A stretch of 64,000 bases of DNA from the NCBI GenBank assembly GCA_964542535.1, contig CAZIUE010000012.1, positions 79,983 through 143,982 of the forward strand, given 5' to 3'. Source of the DNA: Pseudopelobacter sp964542535 (GTDB lineage: Bacteria > Desulfobacterota > Desulfuromonadia > Geobacterales > Pseudopelobacteraceae). Both the position numbers and the translations under genes were made by a program. Shown here one piece after another: positions 17,602-26,160 of the stretch. Numbering within the stretch: position 1 is the stretch's first letter; every line of letters begins with the position of its first letter. Below the pieces are notes generated by a model. The model saw only the letters and a program-made list of their open reading frames with translations, was not told the origin of the DNA and ran no database searches.

Positions 17602-18597
17602 CTAATCCCCCAGCCGTTTTCCGGGAACGAGATAGTTCCTGATGTAATCCCCTACCCCCTCCTCCACCGTGGTCGTCTCCTCCGTGAAGCCCGCGGCGCG
17701 CAGCTTGGCGATATCGGCGCAGGTGCGGTACTGGTAGCTGTCGCGGATCGATTCCGGCATGTCGATGTACCGGATGTTGACCGGCCGCTCCATGGCGCTG
17801 AACACCGCCGTTGCCAGCCTGTTCCAGCTGACGCTGCTCCCGCCTCCGATGTTGAAGATGCCGTTGGCCTGGCGGTTGATCAGAAAGTGGACCGTTGCGG
17901 CCGCCGCGTCCTTGACGTAGATGAAATCGCGCAGCTGTTCGCCGTCGGCGTAGTCGGGGCGATGGGACCTGAACAGCCGTAAGGCGCCGGTTTCCCCGAT
18001 CTGTTCGAACGCCTTCAACACCAGGGAGCGCATCTCCCCCTTGTGCTGCTCGTTGGGTCCGTAGACGTTGAAGTACTTCAGCCCCACGATCTTGCCCAGG
18101 AGCCCGTGGCGCAGGGCCCACAAGTCGAAAAGCTGCTTGGAGTAGCCGTACGCGTTCAGGGGGCGCAACAGCGGCAGGTTCTGTTCCTCGTCCTCGAATC
18201 CGTTCTCGCCGTTGCCGTAGGTGGCGGCGCTGGAGGCGTAGATGAAGCGGGCGTTGGTTTCCAGGGCGACCATGGCCAGCTTGCGGGTGTACTCGAAGTT
18301 GTTCCTTATCAGGTAGCTGGCGTCAGGTTCCGTGGTGGCCGAGCAGGCCCCCAGGTGCAGGACCGCCTCCACCCCGCTGGCGCCGCGCAGCGGCTTGCGT
18401 TGCAGGGAACCGGCGGCGATGCGCGCCTCGAAGTCGTCCTTCTCCATGTAGTCCATGAAGCGCAGCGCCGACAGATTCCGCCACTTGTCCGAGCAGCCCA
18501 GGTGGTCCACCACCAGGATGTCTTCCCGGCCCAGTTGGTTGAGTCTGTGAACTACGGCGCTGCCGATCAGGCCCGCGCCACCGGTTACGATGATCAT
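17602..18597 (-). CDS. hldD: ADP-L-glycero-D-manno-heptose 6-epimerase HldD
   Basis: Final step of ADP-heptose synthesis, inverting C6 of ADP-D-glycero-manno-heptose with tightly bound NADP. The 331-residue extended SDR protein begins MIIVTGGAGLIGSAVV, has HLGACSATTE and the HldD-specific ASSAATYGNG, the catalytic YGYSK pair, GLKYFNVYGPNE and FIYVKDAA. The start at 18597 is preceded by GGGGAG. Together with gmhA and hldE in this window it supplies heptose for the lipopolysaccharide core. Confidence 0.95.
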   Translation of the reverse strand: MIIVTGGAGLIGSAVVHRLNQLGREDILVVDHLGCSDKWRNLSALRFMDYMEKDDFEARIAAGSLQRKPLRGASGVEAVLHLGACSATTEPDASYLIRNNFEYTRKLAMVALETNARFIYASSAATYGNGENGFEDEEQNLPLLRPLNAYGYSKQLFDLWALRHGLLGKIVGLKYFNVYGPNEQHKGEMRSLVLKAFEQIGETGALRLFRSHRPDYADGEQLRDFIYVKDAAAATVHFLINRQANGIFNIGGGSSVSWNRLATAVFSAMERPVNIRYIDMPESIRDSYQYRTCADIAKLRAAGFTEETTTVEEGVGDYIRNYLVPGKRLGD

Positions 18598-18706
18598 AGT
18601 CGTCTCCCCTGCCGATTGTGTTCCTGTCCAGCCTTGTTCATAACCCATGGGCTATGCAGTGTCAACCGTGCCGGGCGGCGATGCTCGTTCCCGGCGAGGG
18701 CGCGGA

Positions 18707-19837
18707 TCAAGGCGCCCGGAATCCGGCCATCCCCTCGCCGGCCTTTGCAACGCGCAGGCCGCACGACCCGAGCAGCTTTTCGAGCATCTCTGCGGGAATG
18801 CTCTTTCTCCAGCCGCCGTGAAAGCGGTCCGCCACCAGGAGAAGGCCTTGGGGGTGCAGCAGTGCCGCCAGGTTGCGGGTGATGCGTTCCATGGAGAGTG
18901 GGTGGTTGACGATCGGTCCCCCCAGCAGTCCGTTGCAGATGATCAGGTCGAACCGCTCTCCATGGTCAGGAGGCGTCTCCAGATCCAGGGCCCTGAAGCG
19001 CAGGGAGCGTCCCACCCCGTGCGGGGACAGCGCTGCCAGGGCCTGCCGCAGGGGCTGTCCCCGGGATGGGTCATGGGGAAAACGGGTGTGGGCCGCGGCC
19101 CACACCTCCAGCGGATCCAGGGTCCACCCCTCGATGCAGAGCCTCTCCGACGGCCACCCCTGCTCCAGCGCCAGCCGCGCCAGGGCGTAGCTCGTTGCCC
19201 CGTCACCGCAGGCCGCGTCCAGGCAGCGGAGCGTTCTTCCTCTCTCCTGCCGCCCGAGCCAGTCGCGGATGAATTCCATCTGGCCGGGGTAACGATCCGT
19301 GCCGTTGCCGTAGAAACGGCGCGGCATGAACGACCAGCAGAGAAATTCCAGGCGGAGTCGCCCGTCGTCCAGCAGCCGCTCCAGCAGCAGGGCCGGGTTG
19401 ACCGGCCAGCCCGAATCGGGCGGGAACAGGGAAACGATCCCGGCCCAGCTGGCAGCGGTGGCGAAGGGGGTGCTGGAAAAAATCGGTTCGCGGGTCAGGG
19501 CATGGCGGTAGAAGTGCCGGAAGGCGGGGGTGATCTGCGCCAGGGGAAGCCAGAGTTCGCTGTGACGGTGCAGCTCGGGGGTGAGCGCCAGACCGGGGGC
19601 GGGCCAGGGGGGGGGACAGCTTCCGGTGAAGGCGGCGGACAGGTGCAGTAGACGGCGCAGACGGCCCGCAAAGGGGGCCGGGTCGATGGGGGAACGCAGG
19701 ATCAGGGAGAGCCGTTCCGCGGCCACCCGGGGGTCAAGGGAGGGAGTGAAGCAGACCGTCGGATTGGCCGCCTTGGCGGACGTTATGGTGGTGCGGCAAG
19801 GGTGAGGCTCGTGTCCGCTCGGGCGATCGCGGCTCAA
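18707..19837 (-). CDS. SAM-dependent methyltransferase, CheR-like
   Basis: A 376-residue protein whose second half is a Rossmann methyltransferase: LDAACGDGATSYALARLA is motif I and IEGWTLDPLEVWAAA follows, a pattern like that of CheR-type enzymes; FDLIICNGLLGGPIVNH is motif IV. The N-terminal 170 residues are leucine and arginine rich and unassigned. It begins with TTG at 19837, overlapping the mqnE stop as TTGA; there is no strong ribosome site, so coupling or a later start is possible. Substrate unknown. Genomic linkage to mqnE could be incidental. Confidence 0.6.
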   Translation of the reverse strand: MSRDRPSGHEPHPCRTTITSAKAANPTVCFTPSLDPRVAAERLSLILRSPIDPAPFAGRLRRLLHLSAAFTGSCPPPWPAPGLALTPELHRHSELWLPLAQITPAFRHFYRHALTREPIFSSTPFATAASWAGIVSLFPPDSGWPVNPALLLERLLDDGRLRLEFLCWSFMPRRFYGNGTDRYPGQMEFIRDWLGRQERGRTLRCLDAACGDGATSYALARLALEQGWPSERLCIEGWTLDPLEVWAAAHTRFPHDPSRGQPLRQALAALSPHGVGRSLRFRALDLETPPDHGERFDLIICNGLLGGPIVNHPLSMERITRNLAALLHPQGLLLVADRFHGGWRKSIPAEMLEKLLGSCGLRVAKAGEGMAGFRAP

Positions 19838-20913
19838 TAGCTGGCCAGGGGGCGGTAGAGCGTGTCCCGCTCCACCGGGACCTTGTCGGCCTTCCTGATC
19901 AGGCGGATGATGGCGCTCTTGGTCAGGGCCTGGGGCGAGGGGGCGCCGGCGTCGTGGCCGATCTTCTCCTCAATCACGGTGCCGTCCAGGTCATTGACCC
20001 CGAAGGCCAGGGAGACCTGGGCGATTTTCTCCCCCAGCATGACCCAATAGGCCTTGATGTGGTCGAAATTGTCCAGGAAGATGCGCGAAATGGCAAGGGT
20101 CTTCAGGTCGTCCAGGCCGGAGGTGCCGCTGATGCCCAGGTTCAGGGCGGAGTTCTCCGGCTGGAACGCCAGCGGAATGAAGGCCTGGAAACCGCCTGTC
20201 CGGTCCTGCAGGTCGCGCAGCAGTTCCATGTGGGCCACCCGGTCGGCGGCCGTCTCCAGGTGGCCGTAGAGCATGGTGGCGTTGCTCTTCACCCCAAGCC
20301 GGTGGGCCGTTGCGATTACCTCCAGCCAGCGGGCCCCGGAGATCTTCTCCGGGCAGATCCTGCGGCGTACCTCCTCCACCAGAATTTCCGCCCCGCCTCC
20401 GGGCATGGAGCCGAGCCCGGCCGCTTTCAGTCGCTCCAGTACCTTTTCCACGCCCAGTCCCGAGATGCGGCTGAAGTAGTCGATCTCCACGGCGGTGAAG
20501 GCCTTGAGGTGCAGTTCCGGTACGGTTTGGCGCAGGCTGGCAAGCATCTGCTCGTAATGTTCCAGAGGGTAGTCGGGATGCAGACCCCCGACGATATGCA
20601 GCTCTGTGGCGCCGCCGGCCCGGGCCTCCAGTGCCCGGTGCCGGATTTCCTCCCTGGTCAGGGCGTAGGCCCCCTCCTGGTCGGCGGTACGGTAGAAGGC
20701 ACAGAAGGCGCAGCGGTTGACGCAGATGTTGCTGGGGTTGATGTGGCGGTTGACGTTGAAGAAGACGTGTTTGCCGTTTGTACGCTCGTTGGCCAGGGCG
20801 GCCAGTTCTCCGATGGCCAGCAGATCGTTGCTGGCGAACAGCGACAGCGCGTCATCGGCGGAGATGCGACGGTTTTCGCGGACTTTGTCCACGATGGTTT
20901 CCTGGATCGACAT
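19834..20913 (-). CDS. mqnE: Aminofutalosine synthase MqnE (radical SAM)
   Basis: Radical SAM enzyme that joins adenosyl to 3-enolpyruvyl-benzoate in the futalosine route to menaquinone. The 359-residue protein has the cluster CVNRCAFCAFYR after FFNVNRHINPSNI, then LHIVGGLHPDYPLEHY, LKAFTAVEIDYFSR, GLGSMPGGGAEI, SNATMLYGHLET and GGFQAFIPLAFQPEN. These distinguish MqnE from MqnC and CofH relatives. Menaquinone is the expected quinone of this type of anaerobe. The other mqn genes are not in the window. Confidence 0.9.
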   Translation of the reverse strand: MSIQETIVDKVRENRRISADDALSLFASNDLLAIGELAALANERTNGKHVFFNVNRHINPSNICVNRCAFCAFYRTADQEGAYALTREEIRHRALEARAGGATELHIVGGLHPDYPLEHYEQMLASLRQTVPELHLKAFTAVEIDYFSRISGLGVEKVLERLKAAGLGSMPGGGAEILVEEVRRRICPEKISGARWLEVIATAHRLGVKSNATMLYGHLETAADRVAHMELLRDLQDRTGGFQAFIPLAFQPENSALNLGISGTSGLDDLKTLAISRIFLDNFDHIKAYWVMLGEKIAQVSLAFGVNDLDGTVIEEKIGHDAGAPSPQALTKSAIIRLIRKADKVPVERDTLYRPLASY

Positions 20914-20974
20914 GGGGCAAAGTCTACGTCAAACCTCCCTGGCTGTTCAAGGTTTTTGTGGGGCGCGGCAGCGT

Positions 20975-21376
20975 TCAGTCCCCCTCCATCCTATTCACGA
21001 TCCGGTCGGCCTCCTTGAGGATCTTCAGCTCGGCATAGTCATGGCGCGAGGGGGAGTGGTGGTTGCCGATGATCCGGCAGACCTTCTCCGTCTTTTCAGG
21101 GGGAAAACCGATCCCGTTGAGCAGCTCCTCCGCAACGGGAGGACCGTACTCCTCCTGGGTCTTGCCATTGTTGTAGCCGTGCAGCTCCTCGGAGCGTTTG
21201 ATGCCGATGTCGTGCAGCAGTGCCGCGGCCACCAGGATCTCGTAATCGCACTCCTGGCCGTCGTCGCGGATCTTTTCCGCGTACTTCAGTACCTCCAGGG
21301 CATGGTTAATTCGGCGGTAGTCGTTGCCGAAGAACTCCACCAGCAGTTTTGCGATCCTTGCCTTGAAATGATCCAT
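20975..21376 (-). CDS. HD-domain phosphohydrolase
   Basis: A 133-residue single HD-domain protein with the metal ligands in order: INHALEVLKYAEKI (His), AALLHDIGIK (His-Asp), IIGNHHSPS (His) and ILKEADRIVN (Asp). Substrate is unknown; related small HD proteins hydrolyse nucleotides. The ATG at 21376 has a strong purine-rich GGAGGGGGAGGG upstream; an in-frame ATG at 21415 is weaker. Confidence 0.8.
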   Translation of the reverse strand: MDHFKARIAKLLVEFFGNDYRRINHALEVLKYAEKIRDDGQECDYEILVAAALLHDIGIKRSEELHGYNNGKTQEEYGPPVAEELLNGIGFPPEKTEKVCRIIGNHHSPSRHDYAELKILKEADRIVNRMEGD

Positions 21377-21476
21377 ATCCCTGCCCTCCCCCTCCAGTGA
21401 TTCACCGTTATTCATGACTCTTGTAGCATACCTGCTCTTCTTCCGTCTTCTATCGTTTTGAACTACTCCGGGAAAG

Positions 21477-21509
21477 CGAACGCCCCGCGCAATAGGCGCG
21501 GGGCGTTCG
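21477..21509. terminator. Strong hairpin downstream of hcp
   Basis: A perfect 14-bp GC-rich stem (21477-21490 with 21496-21509, loop of five) lies 30 bases past the hcp stop. No T run follows, so it may be a terminator aided by other factors or a 3'-end stabiliser. Confidence 0.5.
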
Positions 21510-21538
21510 TTGAGAATCACGGCTGTCTGACCTTCCGT

Positions 21539-23134
21539 TTATCCCAGGATGGCCTTGATGTCAGCCTCGGCCGTGGTGATCGGGCCGATGTTGAAGTTCT
21601 CCACCAGGAAGCTGAGCACGGCGGGAGTGATGAAGGCCGGCAGGGTCGGTCCCAGCTTGATGTTCTTGATCCCCAGGTGCAAAAGCGTCAGCAGGATGAC
21701 CACCGCCTTCTGCTCGTACCAGGAGAGGATCATGGAGAGCGGCAGGTCGTTGACGCCACAATTGAAAGCGCCCGCCAGAGCCACGGCGATCTGGATGGCC
21801 GAGTAGGCGTCGTTGCACTGACCGATGTCCAGGAGCCGCGGGATTCCGCCGATATCGCCGAAGTCAAGCTTGTTGAAGCGATACTTGCCGCAGGCCAGGG
21901 TCAGGATCACCGTATCCTTCGGGAGTTTCTCGGCGAACTCGGTGTAGTAGTTGCGCCCCGATTTGGCGCCGTCGCAGCCGCCGATGAGGAAGAAGTGTTT
22001 GATGGCGCCGCTCTTGACCGCGTCGATGACCTTGTCCGCCACCCCCAGCACGGCGTTGTGGCCGAAGCCGGTGAGGATCTCCTTGCCCGGGGCCTCCGGC
22101 AGGTCAGGACATTCCAGGGCTTTTGTGATCACGGCGGAGAAGTCCCAGCCGTCGATGTGGGAAATGCCGGGCCAGGCCACCAGGCCCCAGGTAAAGAGCC
22201 GGTCGGTGTAGGAATCGGCGGGACGCTGGATGCAGTTGGTGTTGAAGATGATGGCGCCGGGGAACTCCGTGAACTCCTTGGCTTGGTCTTGCCAGGCGCC
22301 GCCGAAGTTGCCCGCCAGATGCTTGTATTTCTTCAGGCCGGGGTAGCCGTGGGCCGGCAGCATCTCGCCGTGGGTGTAGATGTTGATCCCCTTCCCCTCG
22401 GTCTGCTTGAGCAGCTCCTCCAGCATCTTCAGGTCATGGCCGGAGACCAGGATCCCTTTGCCGGCTTTGGTGCCCAGCTGGACCGGCGTGGGAACCGGGT
22501 GGCCATAGGCGTCGGTGTGGGCGTTGTTCAAAAGTCCCATGACGGTCAGGTTGTGCTTGCCACACTCCATGGCCAGACCAACGAAGTCCATCAGCCCCAG
22601 GTTGGGATCGGTGGTGGCTGCCAGCGCCCGCTGGAAGAAGGCCATCACCTCGTCGTCGCTTCTGCCCAGGATCATGGCGTGATCCATATAGGCGGCCATG
22701 CCTTTCAGGCCGTACATCAGGATTTCGATGACGGAACGGATGTCTTCGTTGTCGTGCTGGCTGTTGATGCCGTAGGCCTCGCCTTGTTTGATCCGGCCTT
22801 GCAGATCGGCGGCTGGCTGCCAGGCGGCAACGTCGCCCGGAATAGTTGTCCCGGCAAGGCTTTTGGCCTTCTCCCTCAGCTCATAGCAACGGCTGATCTC
22901 CTTGCTGATACGAGGGGCGTCGAAGTCCACGTTGGTGACGGTGGTGAAGAGCCCCTCGATGGTGAAGCGGTCGATCTCGGCGTTTCGGCCGATCTTGTCG
23001 GCGTACAGCGCAAGGCTTTTCAAGCCGTACAGCAGGTGATCCTGCAGGGTTGCTACCTCCGGTTTCTTGCCGCATACGCCCGATACGTTGCACCCGATCC
23101 CGTTTGCCGCCTGTTCGCATTGATTACAGAACAT
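21539..23134 (-). CDS. hcp: Hybrid cluster protein / hydroxylamine reductase Hcp
   Basis: Iron-sulfur-oxygen cluster enzyme that acts in nitric oxide and hydroxylamine detoxification. The 531-residue protein begins MFCNQCEQAANGIGC and GVCGK, giving Cys spacing Cx2Cx8Cx5C of the obligate-anaerobe class with a 4Fe-4S cluster. Downstream hybrid-cluster ligands lie in TGFGHNAVLG-preceding helices, NTNCIQRP, LACGKYRFN and GQCNDAYSA. The ATG at 23134 has AAGGAGGCGG upstream; a second in-frame ATG at 23164 is less favoured. It is divergent from a DUF362 ferredoxin gene, with an FNR/CRP-type palindrome between them. Confidence 0.95.
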   Translation of the reverse strand: MFCNQCEQAANGIGCNVSGVCGKKPEVATLQDHLLYGLKSLALYADKIGRNAEIDRFTIEGLFTTVTNVDFDAPRISKEISRCYELREKAKSLAGTTIPGDVAAWQPAADLQGRIKQGEAYGINSQHDNEDIRSVIEILMYGLKGMAAYMDHAMILGRSDDEVMAFFQRALAATTDPNLGLMDFVGLAMECGKHNLTVMGLLNNAHTDAYGHPVPTPVQLGTKAGKGILVSGHDLKMLEELLKQTEGKGINIYTHGEMLPAHGYPGLKKYKHLAGNFGGAWQDQAKEFTEFPGAIIFNTNCIQRPADSYTDRLFTWGLVAWPGISHIDGWDFSAVITKALECPDLPEAPGKEILTGFGHNAVLGVADKVIDAVKSGAIKHFFLIGGCDGAKSGRNYYTEFAEKLPKDTVILTLACGKYRFNKLDFGDIGGIPRLLDIGQCNDAYSAIQIAVALAGAFNCGVNDLPLSMILSWYEQKAVVILLTLLHLGIKNIKLGPTLPAFITPAVLSFLVENFNIGPITTAEADIKAILG

Positions 23135-23223
23135 TTCCGCCGCCTCCTTGGTCGTTGTATTCATTTTCGTGTGGTGAAACCTGTTTTGTGGTATGACAAT
23201 AACCACTAAAGCGTATAACAACC

Positions 23224-23237
23224 TTGACCGTTGTCAA
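23224..23237. promoter_or_regulatory. FNR/CRP-family-like operator between hcp and the DUF362 gene
   Basis: The perfect inverted repeat TTGAC-N4-GTCAA has the geometry of FNR/CRP-family sites. Its centre is about 41.5 bases upstream of a possible hcp start near 23189, if TATTGT at 23201-23196 (minus strand) is the -10. A second, weaker repeat, GTGGT-N9-ACCAC, spans 23188-23206. Regulators of hcp in related bacteria (HcpR) belong to this family; the assignment here is inference. Confidence 0.5.
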
Positions 23238-23265
23238 TTTTTCGCCATTCGGGAGGTATCAGTCT

Positions 23266-24369
23266 ATGTCCACCGTTTTTTTCGCGGATATGAGGACCGG
23301 CCACAAGGAAAACCTGTTCGACAAGATAGCCCGGCTGCTGGCCCTGTGCGGCCTGGACCAGCGGGTGAGCGAGGGGGATCTGACTGCCGTCAAGATTCAT
23401 TTCGGCGAGAAAGGGAACCACACCTTTATCCGCCCGGTCTTTGCCCGAAGGGTGGTGGAGGAGATCAAGAAGCTGGGTGCCAAGCCGTTTCTGACCGATT
23501 CGTCCACCCTCTACCCCGGCCAGCGCAAGGAGGCGGTCTCGGCCCTGACCTGTGGCATCGAGAACGGCTTCGCCTATGCCTGCGTGGGCGCGCCGCTGAT
23601 CATCAGCGACGGCCTGCGGGGGGTGACCGAGATGGAGGTGCCGGTCAAGGGGGAGCTGCTGCGCTCGGTGTTCCTGGGGCGGGAGATCGTGGAGGCTGAT
23701 TCCCTGGTCTGCCTGTCGCACTTCAAGTGCCACGAGCTGACCGGCTTCGGCGGTGCGGTCAAGAATCTGGGCATGGGCTGCGCCAGCCGCAAGGGGAAGA
23801 TGGTGCAGCATTCCACCGTTGCTCCGGTGGTGTCGGCCAAGGCCTGCACCGGCTGCGGATTCTGTATCACGTCCTGCGCCCATGGCGCCATCGCCATCAA
23901 CGACGGAATCGCCTTCATCGATGCGCTGAAATGCGCCGGCTGCAGCCGCTGCATCTCGGTCTGCCCGGTGCGTGCCATCCAGGTGCAGTGGAACGAGGCC
24001 GCCGACCTGGTGATGCGCAAGATGGCCGAATACGCCCGGGGGGCGGTGGCCGGCAAGGAGGAGAGGATGATCTTCCTCAACTTCATCACCCAGGTTTCGC
24101 CTCAGTGCGACTGCTACGGTCATTCCGACGCCCCCATTGTCAACGATATCGGCCTGTGCGCCTCCATTGATCCGGTGGCGGTGGATCAGGCCTGCGCCGA
24201 CCTGGTCAATGGGGCCCGCGGCAACCGGGGCTCGGCTCTTTCCTGCGGGTTCGAGCCGGGAGAGGACAAGTTCCGCGGCGTCCACCCCACCATCCCCTGG
24301 GAGGTGCAGCTGGAGCATGGGGAGAAGGTGGGATTGGGGAGCAGGGCGTACGATCTGGTCAAGATCTGA
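23266..24369 (+). CDS. DUF362 protein with two 4Fe-4S ferredoxin motifs
   Basis: A 367-residue protein: DUF362 regions at the N-terminus (KIHFGEKGNHTFIRP, FLTDSSTLYPGQRKEA) and C-terminus (IGLCASIDPVAVDQACADL), with a bacterial ferredoxin insert at about 195-250 carrying CTGCGFCITSCAHGA and CAGCSRCISVCPVRA. Such proteins are widespread in anaerobes; their reaction is not established, but electron transfer is clear from the clusters. The start at 23266 has GGGAGG upstream. Divergent from hcp across a shared control region, which hints at a common signal. Confidence 0.82.
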   Translation: MSTVFFADMRTGHKENLFDKIARLLALCGLDQRVSEGDLTAVKIHFGEKGNHTFIRPVFARRVVEEIKKLGAKPFLTDSSTLYPGQRKEAVSALTCGIENGFAYACVGAPLIISDGLRGVTEMEVPVKGELLRSVFLGREIVEADSLVCLSHFKCHELTGFGGAVKNLGMGCASRKGKMVQHSTVAPVVSAKACTGCGFCITSCAHGAIAINDGIAFIDALKCAGCSRCISVCPVRAIQVQWNEAADLVMRKMAEYARGAVAGKEERMIFLNFITQVSPQCDCYGHSDAPIVNDIGLCASIDPVAVDQACADLVNGARGNRGSALSCGFEPGEDKFRGVHPTIPWEVQLEHGEKVGLGSRAYDLVKI

Positions 24370-24384
24370 AGGTTGATGTAGATT

Positions 24385-24569
24385 CGGCAGGAGGGGGCTG
24401 CCTGCGTTCGCGCGGACGGACTATTTCTGCAATTCCAAGGCTCATTTCACTACAGCCGATAAACTCAGCCCTGTGGGCTTCAGACAGTATCGGCTGTAGC
24501 CGCTCCATTTTGCCGCGAATTGCAACCAAATAATCCTGATGCGCTCTCTCCGGCAGTCCCCTCCTGCCG
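24385..24569. repeat. 185-bp imperfect palindrome (MITE-like element or structured RNA)
   Basis: Nearly the whole gap between two genes is one nested inverted repeat. The ends match (24385-24402 with 24552-24569), then 24428-24435 with 24517-24524, a perfect 12-bp pair 24450-24461 with 24488-24499, and a tip hairpin AGCCC/GGGCT at 24467-24479. Arms between these blocks also match partly. The design fits a non-autonomous mobile element or a long hairpin RNA. No coding potential was seen. Confidence 0.7.
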
Positions 24570-24607
24570 TATTTTGTTGTAGTGGAATTTTGGGAGGTAG
24601 GAAGAGT

Positions 24608-25021
24608 ATGGACAGAGAGTTTCGCGTGATCAGGAAGGAATCGCCGTCGGGCAGGGTGGCCTACGTGCTCTATCAGGTCCACTGCGATGACCGCGGGGCG
24701 ATACAGCTGGTTTCCGCGGACCCGGCCAGCCCGTGCCGGGAGACGATCGCCGAGCTCAAGGAGGACCTGGAGCGTATGCGCCGGGCACTGGACCTGCCGG
24801 TACTTATGGAGGGTGAGGTGCTGGATTCGCTGGAGATCAGCGGCGCCAACGCCTATGGCCGATGGCTTCGGGAGCAGATCGGCGACGAGCCCCTGGACGA
24901 CGAGCCTCCCCTGACGCCGCTGGTTTCCCCTGACGCACGGCTTCGGGAGGAGCAGCGGAGGATGGAGGAGGCTGCCGAAACCTTTGCTGAGAAGCGGAGA
25001 AATGATCCCTCCTGGGGGTGA
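24608..25021 (+). CDS. Small conserved-looking protein of unknown function
   Basis: A 137-residue soluble, acidic protein that I do not recognise. It starts MDREFRVIRKESPSGRVAYV, continues with an alternating strand pattern (YQVHCDDRGAIQLVSADP), a helix ELKEDLERMRRALDLPVL, and ends in a Glu/Arg-rich helix. GGGAGGTAGG precedes the ATG. It lies alone between the palindromic element and a terminator shared with nadA. The clear ribosome site and codon use like its neighbours argue that it is a real gene. Confidence 0.6.
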   Translation: MDREFRVIRKESPSGRVAYVLYQVHCDDRGAIQLVSADPASPCRETIAELKEDLERMRRALDLPVLMEGEVLDSLEISGANAYGRWLREQIGDEPLDDEPPLTPLVSPDARLREEQRRMEEAAETFAEKRRNDPSWG

Positions 25022-25116
25022 CGGCGTGCCCGTTTCGAGGTTTCAGGAGCCGGGTGAGATCCGGTCCGCGGCTGGTTAGTTTTTTTCCTGAGGAATGGCG
25101 ATGCATGATCGACCGG

Positions 25117-25162
25117 AAACAGAGAAGGCCGCATCCCTTGGGTGATGCGGCCCTCTCTGTTT
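25117..25162. terminator. Bidirectional terminator hairpin
   Basis: A long stem with small mismatches (AAACAGAGA arm at 25117 pairing with TCTCTGTTT at 25154-25162, GC-rich core) lies between the convergent small gene and nadA, with A and T runs at the two edges. Confidence 0.75.
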
Positions 25163-25173
25163 GACGCTCGGGC

Positions 25174-26088
25174 TCAGTCCCGGGGTACGGCCAGCATGCG
25201 GTCCAGGGCCTGCTTGGCCTTGAGGCGGATCTCTTCGGGAACGCTGATCACCGGAGACAGGGTCTGGAGCGACAGGAGCACATCCTCCAGAGAGGTCAGT
25301 TTCATGTTGGGGCAGAACAGGGCCGGCGACGCCAGGATGAACTCCTTGTCCGGGTTCTCCAGGCGCAGGCGGTAGAGGATGCCGGCCTCGGTGCCGATGA
25401 TGAACTGGCGGGCCGTGCTTTCACGGCAGTAGTCGTACATACCGCTGGTGGAACAGGCTTGGTCGGCCAGGGCGGTCACCTCGGGGGCGCATTCCGGGTG
25501 GCAGATGAACAGGGCCTCGGGATACTTGGCCTTCATGGCCATGACCGCCTCAACGGTCATGCGCTCGTGGGTGGGGCAGTAGCCGTTCCAGAAGATGAAC
25601 TCCTTGTCCGGCACCGACTTGGCCACGAAGCGTCCCAGGTTGCGGTCCGGGGCGAAAATGACTTTTTTATCCGGCAGGGACTTGACCACCCGGGTGGCAT
25701 TGGCCGAGGTGCAGCAGATGTCGGAGTGGGCCTTGACCTCGGCGGTGGAATTGACGTAGGTGACCACCGGCACGCCGGGGTGCTGCGCCTTCAACTCCTC
25801 CAGCCCCCTGGCGTCGACCATGTCGGCCATGGGGCAGCCGGCATCCAGGCGGGGGAGCAGCACCTTCTTGTCCGGGGAGAGAATGGCGGCCGATTCGGCC
25901 ATGAAGTGCACGCCGCAGAAGACGATCACGTCGGCTTCGGTCTTGGCCGCTTCGATGGAGAGCGCCAGCGAGTCGCCGGTGATGTCGGCGATCTCCTGCA
26001 CCTCGTCACGCATGTAGTTGTGTGCCAGCAGCACGGCGTTGTGCTTCTTGAGAAGTTCCCTGATCTGTTCCTTGATGCCATTGTTCAT
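25174..26088 (-). CDS. nadA: Quinolinate synthase NadA
   Basis: Condenses iminoaspartate with dihydroxyacetone phosphate to quinolinate, using a 4Fe-4S cluster, in NAD synthesis. The 304-residue protein shows LLAHNYMRDEVQEIAD, FCGVHFMAESAAIL, the cluster Cys regions DAGCPMADM, NGYCPTHERM and QACSTSGMYDY, plus YVNSTAEVKAHSDICCTSANA. The start at 26088 has AAGGA upstream. A terminator-like hairpin stands about 40 bases ahead of the gene in its own leader. nadB and nadC are not nearby. Confidence 0.96.
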   Translation of the reverse strand: MNNGIKEQIRELLKKHNAVLLAHNYMRDEVQEIADITGDSLALSIEAAKTEADVIVFCGVHFMAESAAILSPDKKVLLPRLDAGCPMADMVDARGLEELKAQHPGVPVVTYVNSTAEVKAHSDICCTSANATRVVKSLPDKKVIFAPDRNLGRFVAKSVPDKEFIFWNGYCPTHERMTVEAVMAMKAKYPEALFICHPECAPEVTALADQACSTSGMYDYCRESTARQFIIGTEAGILYRLRLENPDKEFILASPALFCPNMKLTSLEDVLLSLQTLSPVISVPEEIRLKAKQALDRMLAVPRD

Positions 26089-26125
26089 TTGCAACGATCC
26101 TTTCGCGAATTGACGGGATGCCATG

Positions 26126-26160
26126 AAAAAATAGGGGTGAGGCTGCCCGGCAGCCCCCTA
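26126..26160 (-). promoter_or_regulatory. Intrinsic-terminator-like hairpin in the nadA leader
   Basis: On the minus strand, AGGGG/CCCCT and GGCTG/CAGCC stems separated by a three-base bulge, with loop CCGGG, are followed by six T. It lies 38 bases before the nadA start and no minus-strand gene ends upstream, so it could be an attenuator rather than a gene-end terminator. Confidence 0.5.

Noticed and set aside
24385..24569. CRISPR repeat or simple terminator
   Set aside because: There is one palindrome, not a series of spaced repeats, and it is far longer than a terminator and lacks a T run.
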